This document shows, piece by piece, positions 35,727 to 44,184 of a stretch of 52,210 nt of DNA. Each line of letters opens with the position of its first letter. Within the stretch, counting starts at the first letter, position 1. Location: assembly GCA_022509025.1 (NCBI GenBank), contig JAFLUB010000017.1:1-52210 (forward strand), in the 5' to 3' direction. Below the pieces are notes generated by a model. The model had not been told where the DNA came from. It ran no database searches and saw nothing but the letters and a program-made list of their open reading frames with translations. A program made the position numbers and the translations under genes. This stretch comes from Oscillospiraceae bacterium (GTDB lineage: Bacteria > Bacillota > Clostridia > UBA1381).

Positions 35727-36746
35727 TTAGAACTGTCCTAAAAATCTCAAATCATTCTCAAAGAATAATCTCAAATCGTTAATATCATACTTGCCCATCG
35801 CAATTCTTTCAAGTCCGATACCGAATGCGAAGCCCGAATAAATCTCAGGGTCTATACCGCAGTTTGCAAGCACCTTCGGGTGTACCATTCCGCAGCCCAG
35901 GATTTCAATCCAGCCCTCGCCCTTGCACATCGGGCAGCCCTTGCCTCCGCATTTGAAACACGATATATCAAGCTCCGCCGACGGCTCGGTGAACGGGAAA
36001 TGATGCGGTCTGAAACGTACTTTTGTTTCATCTCCATAAAGGCGGTGAATAAACATTTCAAGCGTACCCTTTAAATCCGCCATTGTAACGCCCTTGTCTA
36101 CGACAAGTCCCTCAATCTGGTGGAACACGGGCGAGTGCGTCGCGTCAACCGCGTCGCTTCTGTATACCTTACCGGGAGCAATAATTCTTATCGGCGGCTT
36201 TGTCTTTTCCATAACGCGCACCTGCATACCCGACGTCTGTGTTCTTAAAACAATATTATCGCTGATGTAGAACGTGTCCTGCGTGTCGCGCGCGGGGTGG
36301 TTCTTCGGAATGTTTAATGCCTCAAAATTGTAGTAGTCAAGCTCCACCTCAGGACCGTCAGCAATCTCAAAGCCCATGCCGATGAAGGTATCTTTGATGT
36401 TGTTCATAACCTTAGTGAGCGGGTGTAATTCGCCGGTTTGCTGCGCTTTACCCGGCATTGTAACGTCAATCACTTCGGCTTTCAGCTTAATCTCCTCTAA
36501 TTTTGCCGCGATTTCCGATTTCTTTGTGTCAATTCTGTTTTCAATTTCAGAACGTATCTCGTTCGCAAGCGCGCCGATTTTCGGTCTTTCATCGGCGCTG
36601 AGCTTTCCCATTCCCTTCAATACAGCGGTAAGCTCACCCTTTTTGCCGAGGAATTTTATTCTTGCTTCCTCAAGCGCGTCCATCTCAGACGCTTTTTGCA
36701 GCGCTTCTAAAGCTGCTGCTTTGATTTCTTCAAGCTTTTCTTTCAT
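35727..36746 (-). CDS. pheS: Phenylalanyl-tRNA synthetase alpha subunit
   Basis: This is a 339-residue protein. The N-terminal coiled coil (about 1-90) is followed by the class II core: [20 protein letters not shown] (about 136-155), motif 2 [20 protein letters not shown] (about 193-212), and motif 3 [16 protein letters not shown] (about 306-321). A zinc-like [12 protein letters not shown] segment (about 260-271) occurs before motif 3. It activates Phe and charges tRNA-Phe with PheT. I chose the ATG at 36746 with AAAGGAAC upstream. The T-box terminator ends about 20 bases before the start. Confidence 0.96.
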   Translation of the reverse strand: MKEKLEEIKAAALEALQKASEMDALEEARIKFLGKKGELTAVLKGMGKLSADERPKIGALANEIRSEIENRIDTKKSEIAAKLEEIKLKAEVIDVTMPGKAQQTGELHPLTKVMNNIKDTFIGMGFEIADGPEVELDYYNFEALNIPKNHPARDTQDTFYISDNIVLRTQTSGMQVRVMEKTKPPIRIIAPGKVYRSDAVDATHSPVFHQIEGLVVDKGVTMADLKGTLEMFIHRLYGDETKVRFRPHHFPFTEPSAELDISCFKCGGKGCPMCKGEGWIEILGCGMVHPKVLANCGIDPEIYSGFAFGIGLERIAMGKYDINDLRLFFENDLRFLGQF

Positions 36747-36768
36747 TTTAATGTTCCTTTCTTGTAAT

Positions 36769-37126
36769 AAAAAACACACTTTGTCCCTATTGGGACGAAG
36801 TGTGTTGTATATTCATACTCCGCGGTACCACCCGACTTCCGATAAATACCGGCACTCTTTAAAGCGTATAACGGCGCTGCCCGTCACGGACTACTTGCAA
36901 TTTGATTTTGATGCATAAGCGCCGATAATTCGACAGATGCGTAATGGTTTACTCGCTGTCGGATTAGAAGTGCTTAGGCGCAAAATCTGTTTCACCCGTG
37001 AAGCTCCGGAATGAAATTTCGGCATTATGCTCTTACCGCACCGGCTCACAGCTCAATAACCGATACTCTCTTTTGGCGAAACATACCCTACTTTGTTCCA
37101 TCATTGCCTTTGTTTATTCAATTTAT
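36769..37126 (-). ncRNA. T-box leader (tRNA-Phe sensing) of pheS operon
   Basis: On the minus strand the T-box core TCGGGTGGTACCGCGG lies at 36820-36835. It precedes the terminator stem AACACACTTCGTCCC / GGGACAAAGTGTGTT with a T-run (36769-36806). The antiterminator and terminator share the segment after the core. Upstream is the long Stem I region with AGAGAGTA. A TTC followed by A (complement of 37013-37015) sits where the specifier codon is expected and fits Phe. Uncharged tRNA-Phe should promote read-through into pheS, the kinase and pheT. The specifier call is from position only. Confidence 0.92.
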
Positions 37127-37132
37127 GGGGGT

Positions 37133-37161
37133 ATTTTAACATATGTTGACGCGAATTGCAA
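37133..37161 (-). promoter_or_regulatory. pheS T-box promoter
   Basis: Minus strand: TTGCAA (37156-37161), 17 bases, TAAAAT (37133-37138). Confidence 0.78.
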
Positions 37162-37208
37162 GAGGTTTTTTGTAATATTTCATTTTTCATACAATACTTT
37201 TACCCGCA

Positions 37209-37237
37209 TTGACACTATTCAACATTTTTCGTATACT
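37209..37237 (+). promoter_or_regulatory. Promoter of the small hydrophobic peptide gene
   Basis: TTGACA (37209-37214), 17 bases, TATACT (37232-37237). It is one of the closest to consensus in the window, and divergent from the pheS promoter 50 bases away. Confidence 0.82.
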
Positions 37238-37242
37238 TATCT

Positions 37243-37260
37243 TGTCGGCTTCTTCCGACA
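37243..37260 (+). promoter_or_regulatory. 5' hairpin of the peptide mRNA with alternative 3' partner
   Basis: TGTCGG (37243-37248) and CCGACA (37255-37260) form a hairpin at the very start of the transcript, just ahead of AGGAGGTG. The same 5' segment TGTCGGCTT (37243-37251) is a perfect 9-nt complement of AAGCCGACA (37357-37365) at the stop codon. The two pairings exclude each other, as in fold-back mRNAs of type I toxins. Confidence 0.6.
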
Positions 37261-37274
37261 GGAAGGAGGTGTGA

Positions 37275-37358
37275 ATGTTGGATGTCTTTATCTCCCTAAT
37301 AATATCTGTCATTGCAGGCATAATATCTCATTATATCTGTAAATTGATAGATAAATAA
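37275..37358 (+). CDS. 27-aa hydrophobic peptide, candidate type I toxin
   Basis: ATG at 37275, preceded by the very strong AGGAGGTG (37264-37271), opens 27 codons ending in TAA. The peptide starts MLDVFISLIISVIAGIISHY and ends ICKLIDK: one short membrane helix followed by a small charged tail. This layout is like the Fst/TxpA-style toxins and like short clostridial peptides of the form M(D/E)VFISF...YYICKWLD that I recall but cannot cite. It has its own consensus promoter, a structured 5' end and a strong terminator 16 bases after the stop. No protein neighbour acts as antitoxin, so an antisense RNA would be expected. The function is inferred only. Confidence 0.65.
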   Translation: MLDVFISLIISVIAGIISHYICKLIDK

Positions 37359-37373
37359 GCCGACAGACATAAA

Positions 37374-37406
37374 AACCCCCGAAGAGATGGTACCTCTTCG
37401 GGGGTT
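37374..37406. terminator. Strong terminator, active in both directions by sequence
   Basis: AACCCCCGAAGAG and CTCTTCGGGGGTT form a 13-bp stem. On the minus strand it is followed by TTTTTATG, a textbook termination run, and on the plus strand by TTCGTCTTT. The better T-run on the minus strand suggests an antisense transcript ending here. Confidence 0.88.
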
Positions 37407-37431
37407 CGTCTTTGGTGTAAACCTTGGACAT

Positions 37432-37437
37432 ATTATA
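37432..37437 (-). promoter_or_regulatory. Possible -10 of an antisense RNA to the peptide gene
   Basis: Minus-strand TATAAT lies about 25-60 bases upstream of the minus-strand terminator, so a transcript of roughly 55-60 bases would overlap the 3' end of the peptide mRNA. No good -35 is present at 16-18 bases, so this is weak. The rest of 37438-37588 is AT-rich without other signals. Confidence 0.3.
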
Positions 37438-37588
37438 ATCTCCCTAATATGTCATATATATTATATAGCCAAATTAGAGAATTGTCAATATCATTTTGTT
37501 TTATCAATTATTTCATTCCCCATAATTGGTTAAATTACTCAAATTTACAAAAAGTTTATAAAAAACAGTAGTAATTAGATAATATTTG

Positions 37589-37597
37589 TGGTATACT
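37589..37597 (+). promoter_or_regulatory. secA extended -10 promoter
   Basis: TGG-TATACT (TG at 37589-37590, -10 at 37592-37597) is an extended -10. The -35 is poor. It lies 70 bases before secA. Confidence 0.55.
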
Positions 37598-37667
37598 ATT
37601 CTATAATAATGTAAAATCCCCCATTGTGCGGCTTTACAGACGATAATTTTTATGAGGAGAAATAGTA

Positions 37668-40391
37668 ATGGGAATTTTTGAGAAACTATTCGGTTCATAT
37701 TCGGACAGAGAGCTTAAAAGAGTTTATCCTATCGCGGATAAAGTAATGGCGCTCGAACCGGATATGGAAAAGCTTTCCGATGCGGAGCTTAAAGCTAAAA
37801 CTCCGGAGTTCAAGGAAAGACTGGAAAAAGGAGAAACGCTTGACGATATCCTTCCCGAGGCTTTTGCAGTTATGCGTGAAGCAAGCTGGAGAGTTCTTGG
37901 TATGAAGCATTTCTATGTTCAGGTAGTCGGAGGTATCATTCTTCACCAGGGACGTATTGCTGAAATGAAGACAGGTGAAGGTAAAACTCTTGTTTCCACT
38001 CTTCCGGCATATCTGAACGCGCTGACAGGCAAGGGCGTACATATCGTTACGGTAAACGATTACCTTGCCAAGCGAGACAGCGAATGGATGGGAAAGGTCT
38101 ACCGTTATCTCGGCATGAGCGTCGGACTTATTATTCACGACCTCGACAATAACGAAAGACGCGAGGCTTACGCGGCGGACATCACCTACGGCACAAACAA
38201 CGAGCTTGGTTTTGACTACCTCCGTGACAACATGGTTGTGCATAAGGAGCAAATGGTACAGCGCGGTCACAACTACGCGGTTGTGGACGAGGTGGACTCA
38301 ATCCTTATCGATGAAGCGAGAACACCGCTTATCATTTCAGGTATGGGACAGGATGCTAACGAGCTTTACAGAGTTGCTGATATGTTTGTTAAGCGCCTCA
38401 AAAAAGTTGTTGTTACAGAACATGACGACAAGCAGCTTGACGAGGATCTTGACGCGGACTATATCGTTGACGAGAAAGCAAGAACCGCAATGCTTACTGA
38501 AAAGGGCGTTAAAAAGGCTGAGCAGGGCTTCGGCGTTGAAAACCTCTCAGACCCTGATAATATGAAGCTTCAGCATCATATAAATCAGGCGCTGCAGGCA
38601 AACGGCGTTATGCACCGTGATCAGCAGTATGTCGTTCAGGACGGTCAGGTTATGATTGTCGATGAATTCACAGGACGTATCATGCCGGGCAGACGCTACA
38701 GCGATGGTCTGCATCAGGCAATTGAGGCAAAGGAAGGCGTAAAGATTGAGAACGAGTCAAAAACACTTGCTACAATCACGTTCCAGAACTTCTTCCGTCT
38801 TTACGGTAAGCTTTCAGGTATGACCGGTACAGCTCTTACTGAGGAAGAAGAATTCCAGCATATATATAAGCTTGACGTTGTGGCAGTTCCCACAAACAAG
38901 CCCGTTGTCCGCGAGGATATGCACGACGTTGTATTTAAAACGGAAAAGGGCAAGTTTATGGCTGTTATACGTCAGATACAGGAATGTCATGAAAAGGGTC
39001 AGCCTGTTCTTGTCGGCACGGTAAACGTAGATAAGTCAGAAATTCTTTCCGCACTTCTTAAGCGCGTCGGAATAAAGCATGAGGTTCTGAACGCAAAATA
39101 CCACGCAAAGGAAGCGGAAATTGTTGCTCAGGCAGGTAAAAAGGGTGCTGTTACAATCGCAACCAACATGGCAGGTCGAGGCACGGACATTATGCTCGGC
39201 GGTAACGCTGAGTATATGGCGAAGCATGAAATGGCAAAGCAGGGCTTTACAGACGAGCTTATCGCTGAGGCGACAGGATTCGGCGATACAGACGACGAGG
39301 AAATCATAAACGCAAGAAAGGTATTCACTGAGCTAAACGATAAGTTCAAGGAACAGATTCGTCCCGAACAGGAGGAAGTTAAGGCTCTTGGCGGACTGTT
39401 TATAATCGGCACGGAGCGTCACGAATCAAGACGTATTGATAACCAGCTCAGAGGTCGTGCCGGACGTCAGGGAGACCCGGGAGCATCGAAGTTCTTCCTC
39501 TCTCTTGAAGACGACTTAATGAGAATTTTCGGCAGCGACAGAGTCAAGACAATGGTTAACGCTTTAGGTCTTGAAGAGGATGAGCCGATTGAGGCAAAAA
39601 TGCTTACCAATGCTATCGAAAACGCGCAGAAGACTCTTGAGAGCCGTAACTTTGACTCGCGTAAGCACGTGCTGCAGTATGACGAGGTTATGAATGAGCA
39701 GCGTAAGATTATATACGCTCAGCGCCAGAAGGTACTTGACGGCGAGGACATCAGCGATACAATCAAGGCCATGATGGAATCCTCAATCGACAGCGCTCTT
39801 GATGATTTCATCGGAATTTCAGAAATTCCGGAAGAATGGAACATCCGCGCAATCACTGAGTTTGCTAATCAGAACCTTAACGCGAAGGGCGAGTTCTCTA
39901 TCTCTGAGGAGGATATGGAAACAATTACCCGCGCTGATGTTAAAGATATGCTCATGGATATCGCAAACAAGCGCTATGCTGAGCAGGAGGAAGTATTCGG
40001 CGAGAATATGCGCGAGCTTGAAAGAGTGCTCATGCTCAGAGTGGTTGACACATTGTGGATGGATCATCTTGACGAGATGGAGCATGTTAAGCGTGAAATC
40101 GGACTTAGAGCATACGGTCAGCACGACCCTGTTATGGAATACAGAAATGTCGGCAGCGAGCTTTATGAAAATATGCTCGACAGCATAAAGAAAGATACAG
40201 TGAGATACGTTCTTTCAGCTATGCCAAGAATTAAAATTGAACGTGAACAGGTTGCAAAGCCTCTTGATACAGGCGGTGACGGTTCTCTCCAGAAGAGTCC
40301 TAAACGCGCTAAAAAGGAACCGGGCAGAAATGATCCGTGTCCGTGCGGCAGCGGTAAGAAGTATAAGCATTGCTGCGGTAAGGATAAGTAA
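37668..40391 (+). CDS. secA: SecA, preprotein translocase ATPase
   Basis: This is a 907-residue protein. The DEAD motor has MKTGEGKT (Walker A, about 100-107), [17 protein letters not shown] (about 206-222) and [11 protein letters not shown] (second motor domain, about 597-607). The preprotein crosslinking and helical scaffold regions lie between and after them. The C-terminus is the zinc motif [20 protein letters not shown], which contacts SecB or ribosome in other species. It drives export of unfolded proteins through SecYEG. A GAGGAG-type site (TGAGGAGA) precedes the ATG. It is followed by a stem-loop and a small membrane protein gene. Confidence 0.97.
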   Translation: MGIFEKLFGSYSDRELKRVYPIADKVMALEPDMEKLSDAELKAKTPEFKERLEKGETLDDILPEAFAVMREASWRVLGMKHFYVQVVGGIILHQGRIAEMKTGEGKTLVSTLPAYLNALTGKGVHIVTVNDYLAKRDSEWMGKVYRYLGMSVGLIIHDLDNNERREAYAADITYGTNNELGFDYLRDNMVVHKEQMVQRGHNYAVVDEVDSILIDEARTPLIISGMGQDANELYRVADMFVKRLKKVVVTEHDDKQLDEDLDADYIVDEKARTAMLTEKGVKKAEQGFGVENLSDPDNMKLQHHINQALQANGVMHRDQQYVVQDGQVMIVDEFTGRIMPGRRYSDGLHQAIEAKEGVKIENESKTLATITFQNFFRLYGKLSGMTGTALTEEEEFQHIYKLDVVAVPTNKPVVREDMHDVVFKTEKGKFMAVIRQIQECHEKGQPVLVGTVNVDKSEILSALLKRVGIKHEVLNAKYHAKEAEIVAQAGKKGAVTIATNMAGRGTDIMLGGNAEYMAKHEMAKQGFTDELIAEATGFGDTDDEEIINARKVFTELNDKFKEQIRPEQEEVKALGGLFIIGTERHESRRIDNQLRGRAGRQGDPGASKFFLSLEDDLMRIFGSDRVKTMVNALGLEEDEPIEAKMLTNAIENAQKTLESRNFDSRKHVLQYDEVMNEQRKIIYAQRQKVLDGEDISDTIKAMMESSIDSALDDFIGISEIPEEWNIRAITEFANQNLNAKGEFSISEEDMETITRADVKDMLMDIANKRYAEQEEVFGENMRELERVLMLRVVDTLWMDHLDEMEHVKREIGLRAYGQHDPVMEYRNVGSELYENMLDSIKKDTVRYVLSAMPRIKIEREQVAKPLDTGGDGSLQKSPKRAKKEPGRNDPCPCGSGKKYKHCCGKDK

Positions 40392-40401
40392 TTAAACATA
40401 C

Positions 40402-40430
40402 AGGGAGCGGTTCGCCGTTCCCTTGTTTAT
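40402..40430 (+). terminator. Weak stem-loop after secA
   Basis: AGGGAGCGG and CCGTTCCCT pair (one G-T) around a TTCG tetraloop, followed by TTGTTTAT. It is likely a partial terminator or an mRNA-stabilising end. Confidence 0.6.
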
Positions 40431-40451
40431 AAATTGTGAGGTATGAAACTC

Positions 40452-40787
40452 ATGAAAAAATATTATGCAATACTCGGTATATGCGGAGCGCTGTTTGCTT
40501 TATGCGCAGCGGTGCTGATTTTTAATCCCGATTCACACAGACTGATAACAGGGATAGGACGTTTTGGAACCGATATAACCACATCATCTACAGGCGATGC
40601 TCTGTTGATGATATTGGGTATAGTGGTGATTATTGCTATAGTAATAGCAATCGTCTATAAGATTTTCAAATTTATAAGTAAACTGATAAATAAAATAACA
40701 GGTAAAAAGAATAAAGAAGACTTTTATACAAAAGACGATAATAACAAAAACAATAAAGGAAGTGATAATTATGTTAGAGTACGATGA
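40452..40787 (+). CDS. Small membrane protein of unknown function upstream of prfB
   Basis: This is a 111-residue protein with two hydrophobic helices, one at the N-terminus (YYAILGICGALFALCAAVLI) and one in the middle (LLMILGIVVIIAIVIAIVYK), then a Lys/Asn-rich polar tail. I recognise no family. The loop between the helices is about 30 residues. I prefer the ATG at 40452, 10 bases after GAGG; an ATG at 40443 lies 1 base after that site. Its last 17 bases overlap the start of prfB in another frame, so translation of the two is probably linked. Confidence 0.7.
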   Translation: MKKYYAILGICGALFALCAAVLIFNPDSHRLITGIGRFGTDITTSSTGDALLMILGIVVIIAIVIAIVYKIFKFISKLINKITGKKNKEDFYTKDDNNKNNKGSDNYVRVR

Positions 40788-41884
40788 GTACAAACAAAAG
40801 CTGCAAGGCTTTGAAGAAAGCATAAACGATTTGAGGGATTCACTTTGACATCGCCGGAGCGGTCAAGGAAATTGAAGAACTTGAAAAGGAAAGCATGAGC
40901 GAAGGCTTCTGGGACGATATGGAAAACTCCCAGAAGGTTTTGCAGAAAACAAAACAACTCAAAGACAAGGTGGAAGCCTTTAACAGGCTCAAGGAAAAAT
41001 GGGAGGACACTCTCGTTCTTATCGACCTTGCCAACGAGGAAGACGATGAAAGCATGCTGCCGGATGTTAAACAGGCAGCCGAGGAAATTGAAAGCGAAAT
41101 TGACAAAATGACGCTTGAAACACTCCTTTCCGGCGCGTATGATAAGAGTAACGCCATTATGACGTTCCACGCGGGCGCGGGCGGCACAGAGGCGCAGGAC
41201 TGGTGCGAAATGCTTATACGCATGTACCAGATGTGGGCGCAGAAAAACGGCTACACATTCGAGATAGTTGACTCCCTCCCCGGCGACGAAGCGGGAATCA
41301 AGAGCTGCTCGGCAGAGATTAAAGGCCTTAATGCCTATGGCTATCTGAAAGCCGAAAAGGGCGTGCATCGTCTTGTAAGAATTTCTCCGTTCAACTCCGC
41401 CGGCAAGCGAATGACTTCATTCGCGTCAATCGAGGTTATGCCTGAGCTTGACGATACTGTTGAGATTGATATTCGTCCCGAGGACATAAAGATGGAAGCA
41501 TTCCGCGCGTCGGGCGCTGGCGGTCAGCATATTAATAAGACCTCGTCCGCCGTACGTCTCACGCACATTCCGACAGGCATAGTCGTATCGTGCCAGACGC
41601 AGCGCTCACAGTTCCAGAACAGGGATTACGCTATGAAGATGCTCAAGGGTAAGCTCGTCGAGCTTGCCGAGCGTGAGCAGAAGGAAAAAATCTCCGATTT
41701 GCAGGGTGTGCAGATGGATAATGGTTGGGGCAGCCAGATCCGCTCCTATGTATTCCAGCCGTATACTATGGTTAAGGATTTAAGAACAGGCTTCGAAATA
41801 GGTAATATAGGCGCTGTTATGGACGGTGACTTAAACGGATTTATAAATGCATACTTAAAGGCAGCAAGCCTCGGCACTTTATAA
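40771..41884 (+). CDS. prfB: Peptide chain release factor 2 with programmed +1 frameshift
   Basis: ATG at 40771, with AAAGGAAGTG upstream, opens 25 codons ending CTT followed by TGA at 40846-40848. Skipping T at 40846 continues in frame (GAC...) to 41884, giving 370 residues, the normal RF2 length. The stop-recognition tripeptide SPF is in RLVRISPFNSAGKR, and the peptidyl-release GGQ is in ASGAGGQHINKTSSAVR. It releases chains at UGA and UAA, and low RF2 favours the frameshift: classic autoregulation. The gene starts inside the end of a membrane protein gene. A family 1 repeat begins at the base after the stop codon. Confidence 0.96.
40832..40849 (+). promoter_or_regulatory. prfB programmed +1 frameshift site
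   Basis: TGAGGGATTCACTTTGAC: an internal Shine-Dalgarno-like GAGGGA, then the slippery CTT TGA C. AGG lies three codons before CTT, the same register as in the E. coli AGGGGG-TAT-CTT-TGA-C site, although the purine run is weaker. Confidence 0.93.
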
Positions 41885-42153
41885 ATGGGCTGTTGTATTT
41901 AGCGCAGAACGTTTAAAGGCATGAATAATGTAATCATAAAGCTAAAAAATTTGAGTTTACGAAAAGAGCCTTTAAACTACGAACAAAACTCACCACTCGG
42001 AGTACCTGTACGCTATCGGCTTATAGCCGATAGTCGCCGCAGGCGAGTTTTGCTAAAGCAAAACCGTCACGGTACGCCGTCGGGTGAGTTTTGTCCGTTC
42101 TGCATCTAAATCCAAGCAGCTCCTCGGGGGTGTTTCATAATGCAACAGCCCAT
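41885..42153. repeat. Family 1 palindromic repeat, copy 3 with hairpin insert
   Basis: The perfect ends are ATGGGCTG and CAGCCCAT. The inner stem ACAAAACTCACC / GGTGAGTTTTGT is kept, but its loop carries an extra segment of about 64 bases flanked by GTACGC on both sides (42008-42013 and 42072-42077). The insert is three mini-hairpins: CTATCGGCT-TAT-AGCCGATAG, TCGCC-GCA-GGCGA and GTTTTGCT-AA-AGCAAAAC. The repeat starts at the base after the prfB stop and ends 3 bases before the stop codon of a convergent small gene. Confidence 0.88.
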
Positions 42154-42156
42154 TTT

Positions 42157-42291
42157 TTAAATATCGCTATCCTGACTATTCTTGTCTATATTCTTATCTG
42201 TGTTCTTGCTGTTCTGATTATTGTTCTGGTTCTGGTTCTGATTCTGATTCTGATTTTCGTTCTTGAAATTGTTATTATTCTTATTGCTCAT
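42157..42291 (-). CDS. 44-aa Asn/Gln-rich peptide
   Basis: ATG at 42291 with AAAGGAGTG 9-17 bases upstream opens 44 codons ending in TAA. The peptide begins MSNKNNNNFKNENQNQNQNQ and ends in a Lys/Asp-rich tail; about half the residues are Asn and a fifth Gln, with no hydrophobic core. It should be disordered. Similar small Asn/Gln-rich peptides occur in spore-forming clostridia and a spore-related role is possible, but nothing in the sequence proves it. It stands alone, convergent with prfB across a family 1 repeat and divergent from recJ. The strong binding site and clean frame argue that it is translated. Confidence 0.6.
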   Translation of the reverse strand: MSNKNNNNFKNENQNQNQNQNQNNNQNSKNTDKNIDKNSQDSDI

Positions 42292-42363
42292 CGGAATCAC
42301 ACTCCTTTCTACGGACTTATCTTACCCTATATTTATATTTTTATTCAAAAATGCCTGTTTTAC

Positions 42364-42392
42364 TTGAATTTTACTTGAAAAAATGTTATAAT
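42364..42392 (+). promoter_or_regulatory. recJ-relA promoter
   Basis: TTGAAT (42364-42369), 17 bases, TATAAT (42387-42392), 75 bases before the recJ start. Between 42292 and 42363 only AT-rich sequence is seen, presumably holding the promoter of the divergent small gene. Confidence 0.8.
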
Positions 42393-42466
42393 AATTAGTA
42401 AGTATTTATTTTATTATAAATTGCGTTTCAGACATAACGTAACAGATTAAGACTATGGAGATTACT

Positions 42467-44179
42467 ATGATTGACAAGGTTTGGAACTTTAGAAATAAAG
42501 CGCTTAAAGATAAAGATATAAACGATATATCCGGGCAGTATAATATACCGCGCGTTGTTTCTACTATTCTTTTAAACCGTCATATATCAGCGGAAGAAGT
42601 GCCGTCATTTCTGAAAAAATCCATTTCGGACATAATAAATCCAATGCTGATGACAGATATGGATAAAGCAGTGAAGCGTATAAATGAAGCTATCAGCAGC
42701 AAAGAAAAGATTGCTGTATACGGGGATTATGACGTTGACGGAATAACCGCAACCGCTCTTATGTACGAATTTCTCTCTGAGATAGGCGCGGATGTGGAAT
42801 ATTATATTCCCGACCGCAAGGGCGAAGGCTATGGCATAAATATCATGGCGGTCAACACTCTCTTAAAGCAGGGTATAAAATTGATGATAACCGTTGACTG
42901 CGGAATAACAGCAATCGGCGAGGCAGAATTTGCGAAGCTTCAGCATATGGATATGATAATTACCGATCACCATACATGCAAGGACCGTCTGCCGACTGCG
43001 GCAGCGGCGATACTGAATCCCAAGCGTCCGGACTGCGAGTATCCTTTTGACTCTCTGGCGGGCGTTGGCGTAGCTTTCAAGCTTATACTTGCTCTCGCTA
43101 TGGACAGGGGTATGAAAACAAAGGATGTTTTTGATAAATACGTGGATCTCGTCACTCTCGGCACAATAGCCGATGTAGTACCGCTTCTCGGTGAAAACAG
43201 AATTATAACGGACAAGGGACTTAAAACTCTGCAAAGACCCAAAAGACCGGGACTTGACGCTATAATGGAGATTGGCGGAATAAAAGGAAAAGAAATAACA
43301 GCTTCAAATATAGCATTTACGATTGCTCCGAGATTAAATGCCGCAGGCAGACTCGGAACGGCAACCACCTCCGTAGAGTTACTTCTCACAAAGGATGAAA
43401 AAAGAGCGCGGGAAATTGCCGTTTCTCTTAACGAGGAAAATAGGGAGCGTCAGCTTACGGAAAAACAGATTTTTGACGATGCCATGAGCATGATAGCTGC
43501 TGACGCGAATTTCGAGAAAAAGAAGGTTATTGTTCTCGCGCATGAGGACTGGCACCAGGGTGTTATAGGAATAGTAGCGTCAAGGCTGTGCGATATGTAT
43601 TATAAGCCATGTATTCTTATCTCGCATTCCAACGGGGTCGGAAAAGGCTCAGGACGCAGTATAAAGTCGTTTAACCTGTTTGACGCTCTGTCAAAATGTG
43701 AAAAACATCTTGTTGACTTCGGCGGCCATGCCGTTGCTGCCGGACTTAACATAAACATGTCCGACCTTGACGGATTTATAAAGGAAATTAACCGTTACGC
43801 GGATGAAATGTTAACAGAGCGCGACATGATACCATCTGTAGATATAGATTGTCCGCTTACAGAATATGCAATTACGGTTCCGAACGCTAAAATGCTTTCA
43901 AAGCTTGAGCCGTTCGGAATGGGAAATGAAAAACCGGTGTTCGCTCTTGCGAATGCTCAGATAGTCGGTCTGACGACTGTAGGTGTAGATAATAAGCATC
44001 TCAGGATGCGTATTGTAAAGAGTAATCAGACAATGAATTGTATAGGCTTTGGAATGGGTCAGTACGCTTCTCAGCTGGATAAAGGAGATTTTGTGAATTT
44101 GGCATTTCAGATGGATATAAACAGCTACCAGGGTACAGAAAGTGTACAGCTTGTATTAAAGGATATCAAAAAGAGGTGA
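42467..44179 (+). CDS. recJ: RecJ, single-strand-specific 5'-3' exonuclease
   Basis: This is a 570-residue protein. The DHH-family motifs are VYGDYDVDGITATALM (about 85-100), TVDCGI (about 142), ITDHHTCKDRLP (about 165-176) and the DHHA1 part with GGHAVAAGLNI (about 419-429). A C-terminal OB-like domain follows. It degrades single-stranded DNA in mismatch and recombinational repair. I chose the ATG at 42467 because GGAG lies 6 bases upstream; the ATG at 42455 has no site. relA starts 5 bases after its stop, so the two are co-transcribed. Confidence 0.93.
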   Translation: MIDKVWNFRNKALKDKDINDISGQYNIPRVVSTILLNRHISAEEVPSFLKKSISDIINPMLMTDMDKAVKRINEAISSKEKIAVYGDYDVDGITATALMYEFLSEIGADVEYYIPDRKGEGYGINIMAVNTLLKQGIKLMITVDCGITAIGEAEFAKLQHMDMIITDHHTCKDRLPTAAAAILNPKRPDCEYPFDSLAGVGVAFKLILALAMDRGMKTKDVFDKYVDLVTLGTIADVVPLLGENRIITDKGLKTLQRPKRPGLDAIMEIGGIKGKEITASNIAFTIAPRLNAAGRLGTATTSVELLLTKDEKRAREIAVSLNEENRERQLTEKQIFDDAMSMIAADANFEKKKVIVLAHEDWHQGVIGIVASRLCDMYYKPCILISHSNGVGKGSGRSIKSFNLFDALSKCEKHLVDFGGHAVAAGLNINMSDLDGFIKEINRYADEMLTERDMIPSVDIDCPLTEYAITVPNAKMLSKLEPFGMGNEKPVFALANAQIVGLTTVGVDNKHLRMRIVKSNQTMNCIGFGMGQYASQLDKGDFVNLAFQMDINSYQGTESVQLVLKDIKKR

Positions 44180-44184
44180 GTAAG

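Noticed and set aside
36998..37342. A 114-codon open frame on the plus strand across the pheS T-box leader and the small peptide locus
   Set aside because: It overlaps a structured leader on the other strand, and its end runs over the better supported 27-codon gene in another frame; no binding site.
40771..40848. The in-frame TGA in prfB considered as a pseudogene mark
   Set aside because: It is the known programmed +1 frameshift site CTT-TGA-C with an internal Shine-Dalgarno-like sequence, and the joined product has normal RF2 length.
42091..42378. A plus-strand frame rich in Ile, Leu and Val opposite the Asn/Gln-rich peptide
   Set aside because: The hydrophobic run is simply the reverse complement of AAT/CAG-type codons; no binding site, and it starts inside a repeat.
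42931..42940. Another GCGAAGC inside recJ
   Set aside because: It lies in coding sequence without a flanking stem, so the heptamer alone is not evidence; only the stem-flanked copies behind gyrB were counted.
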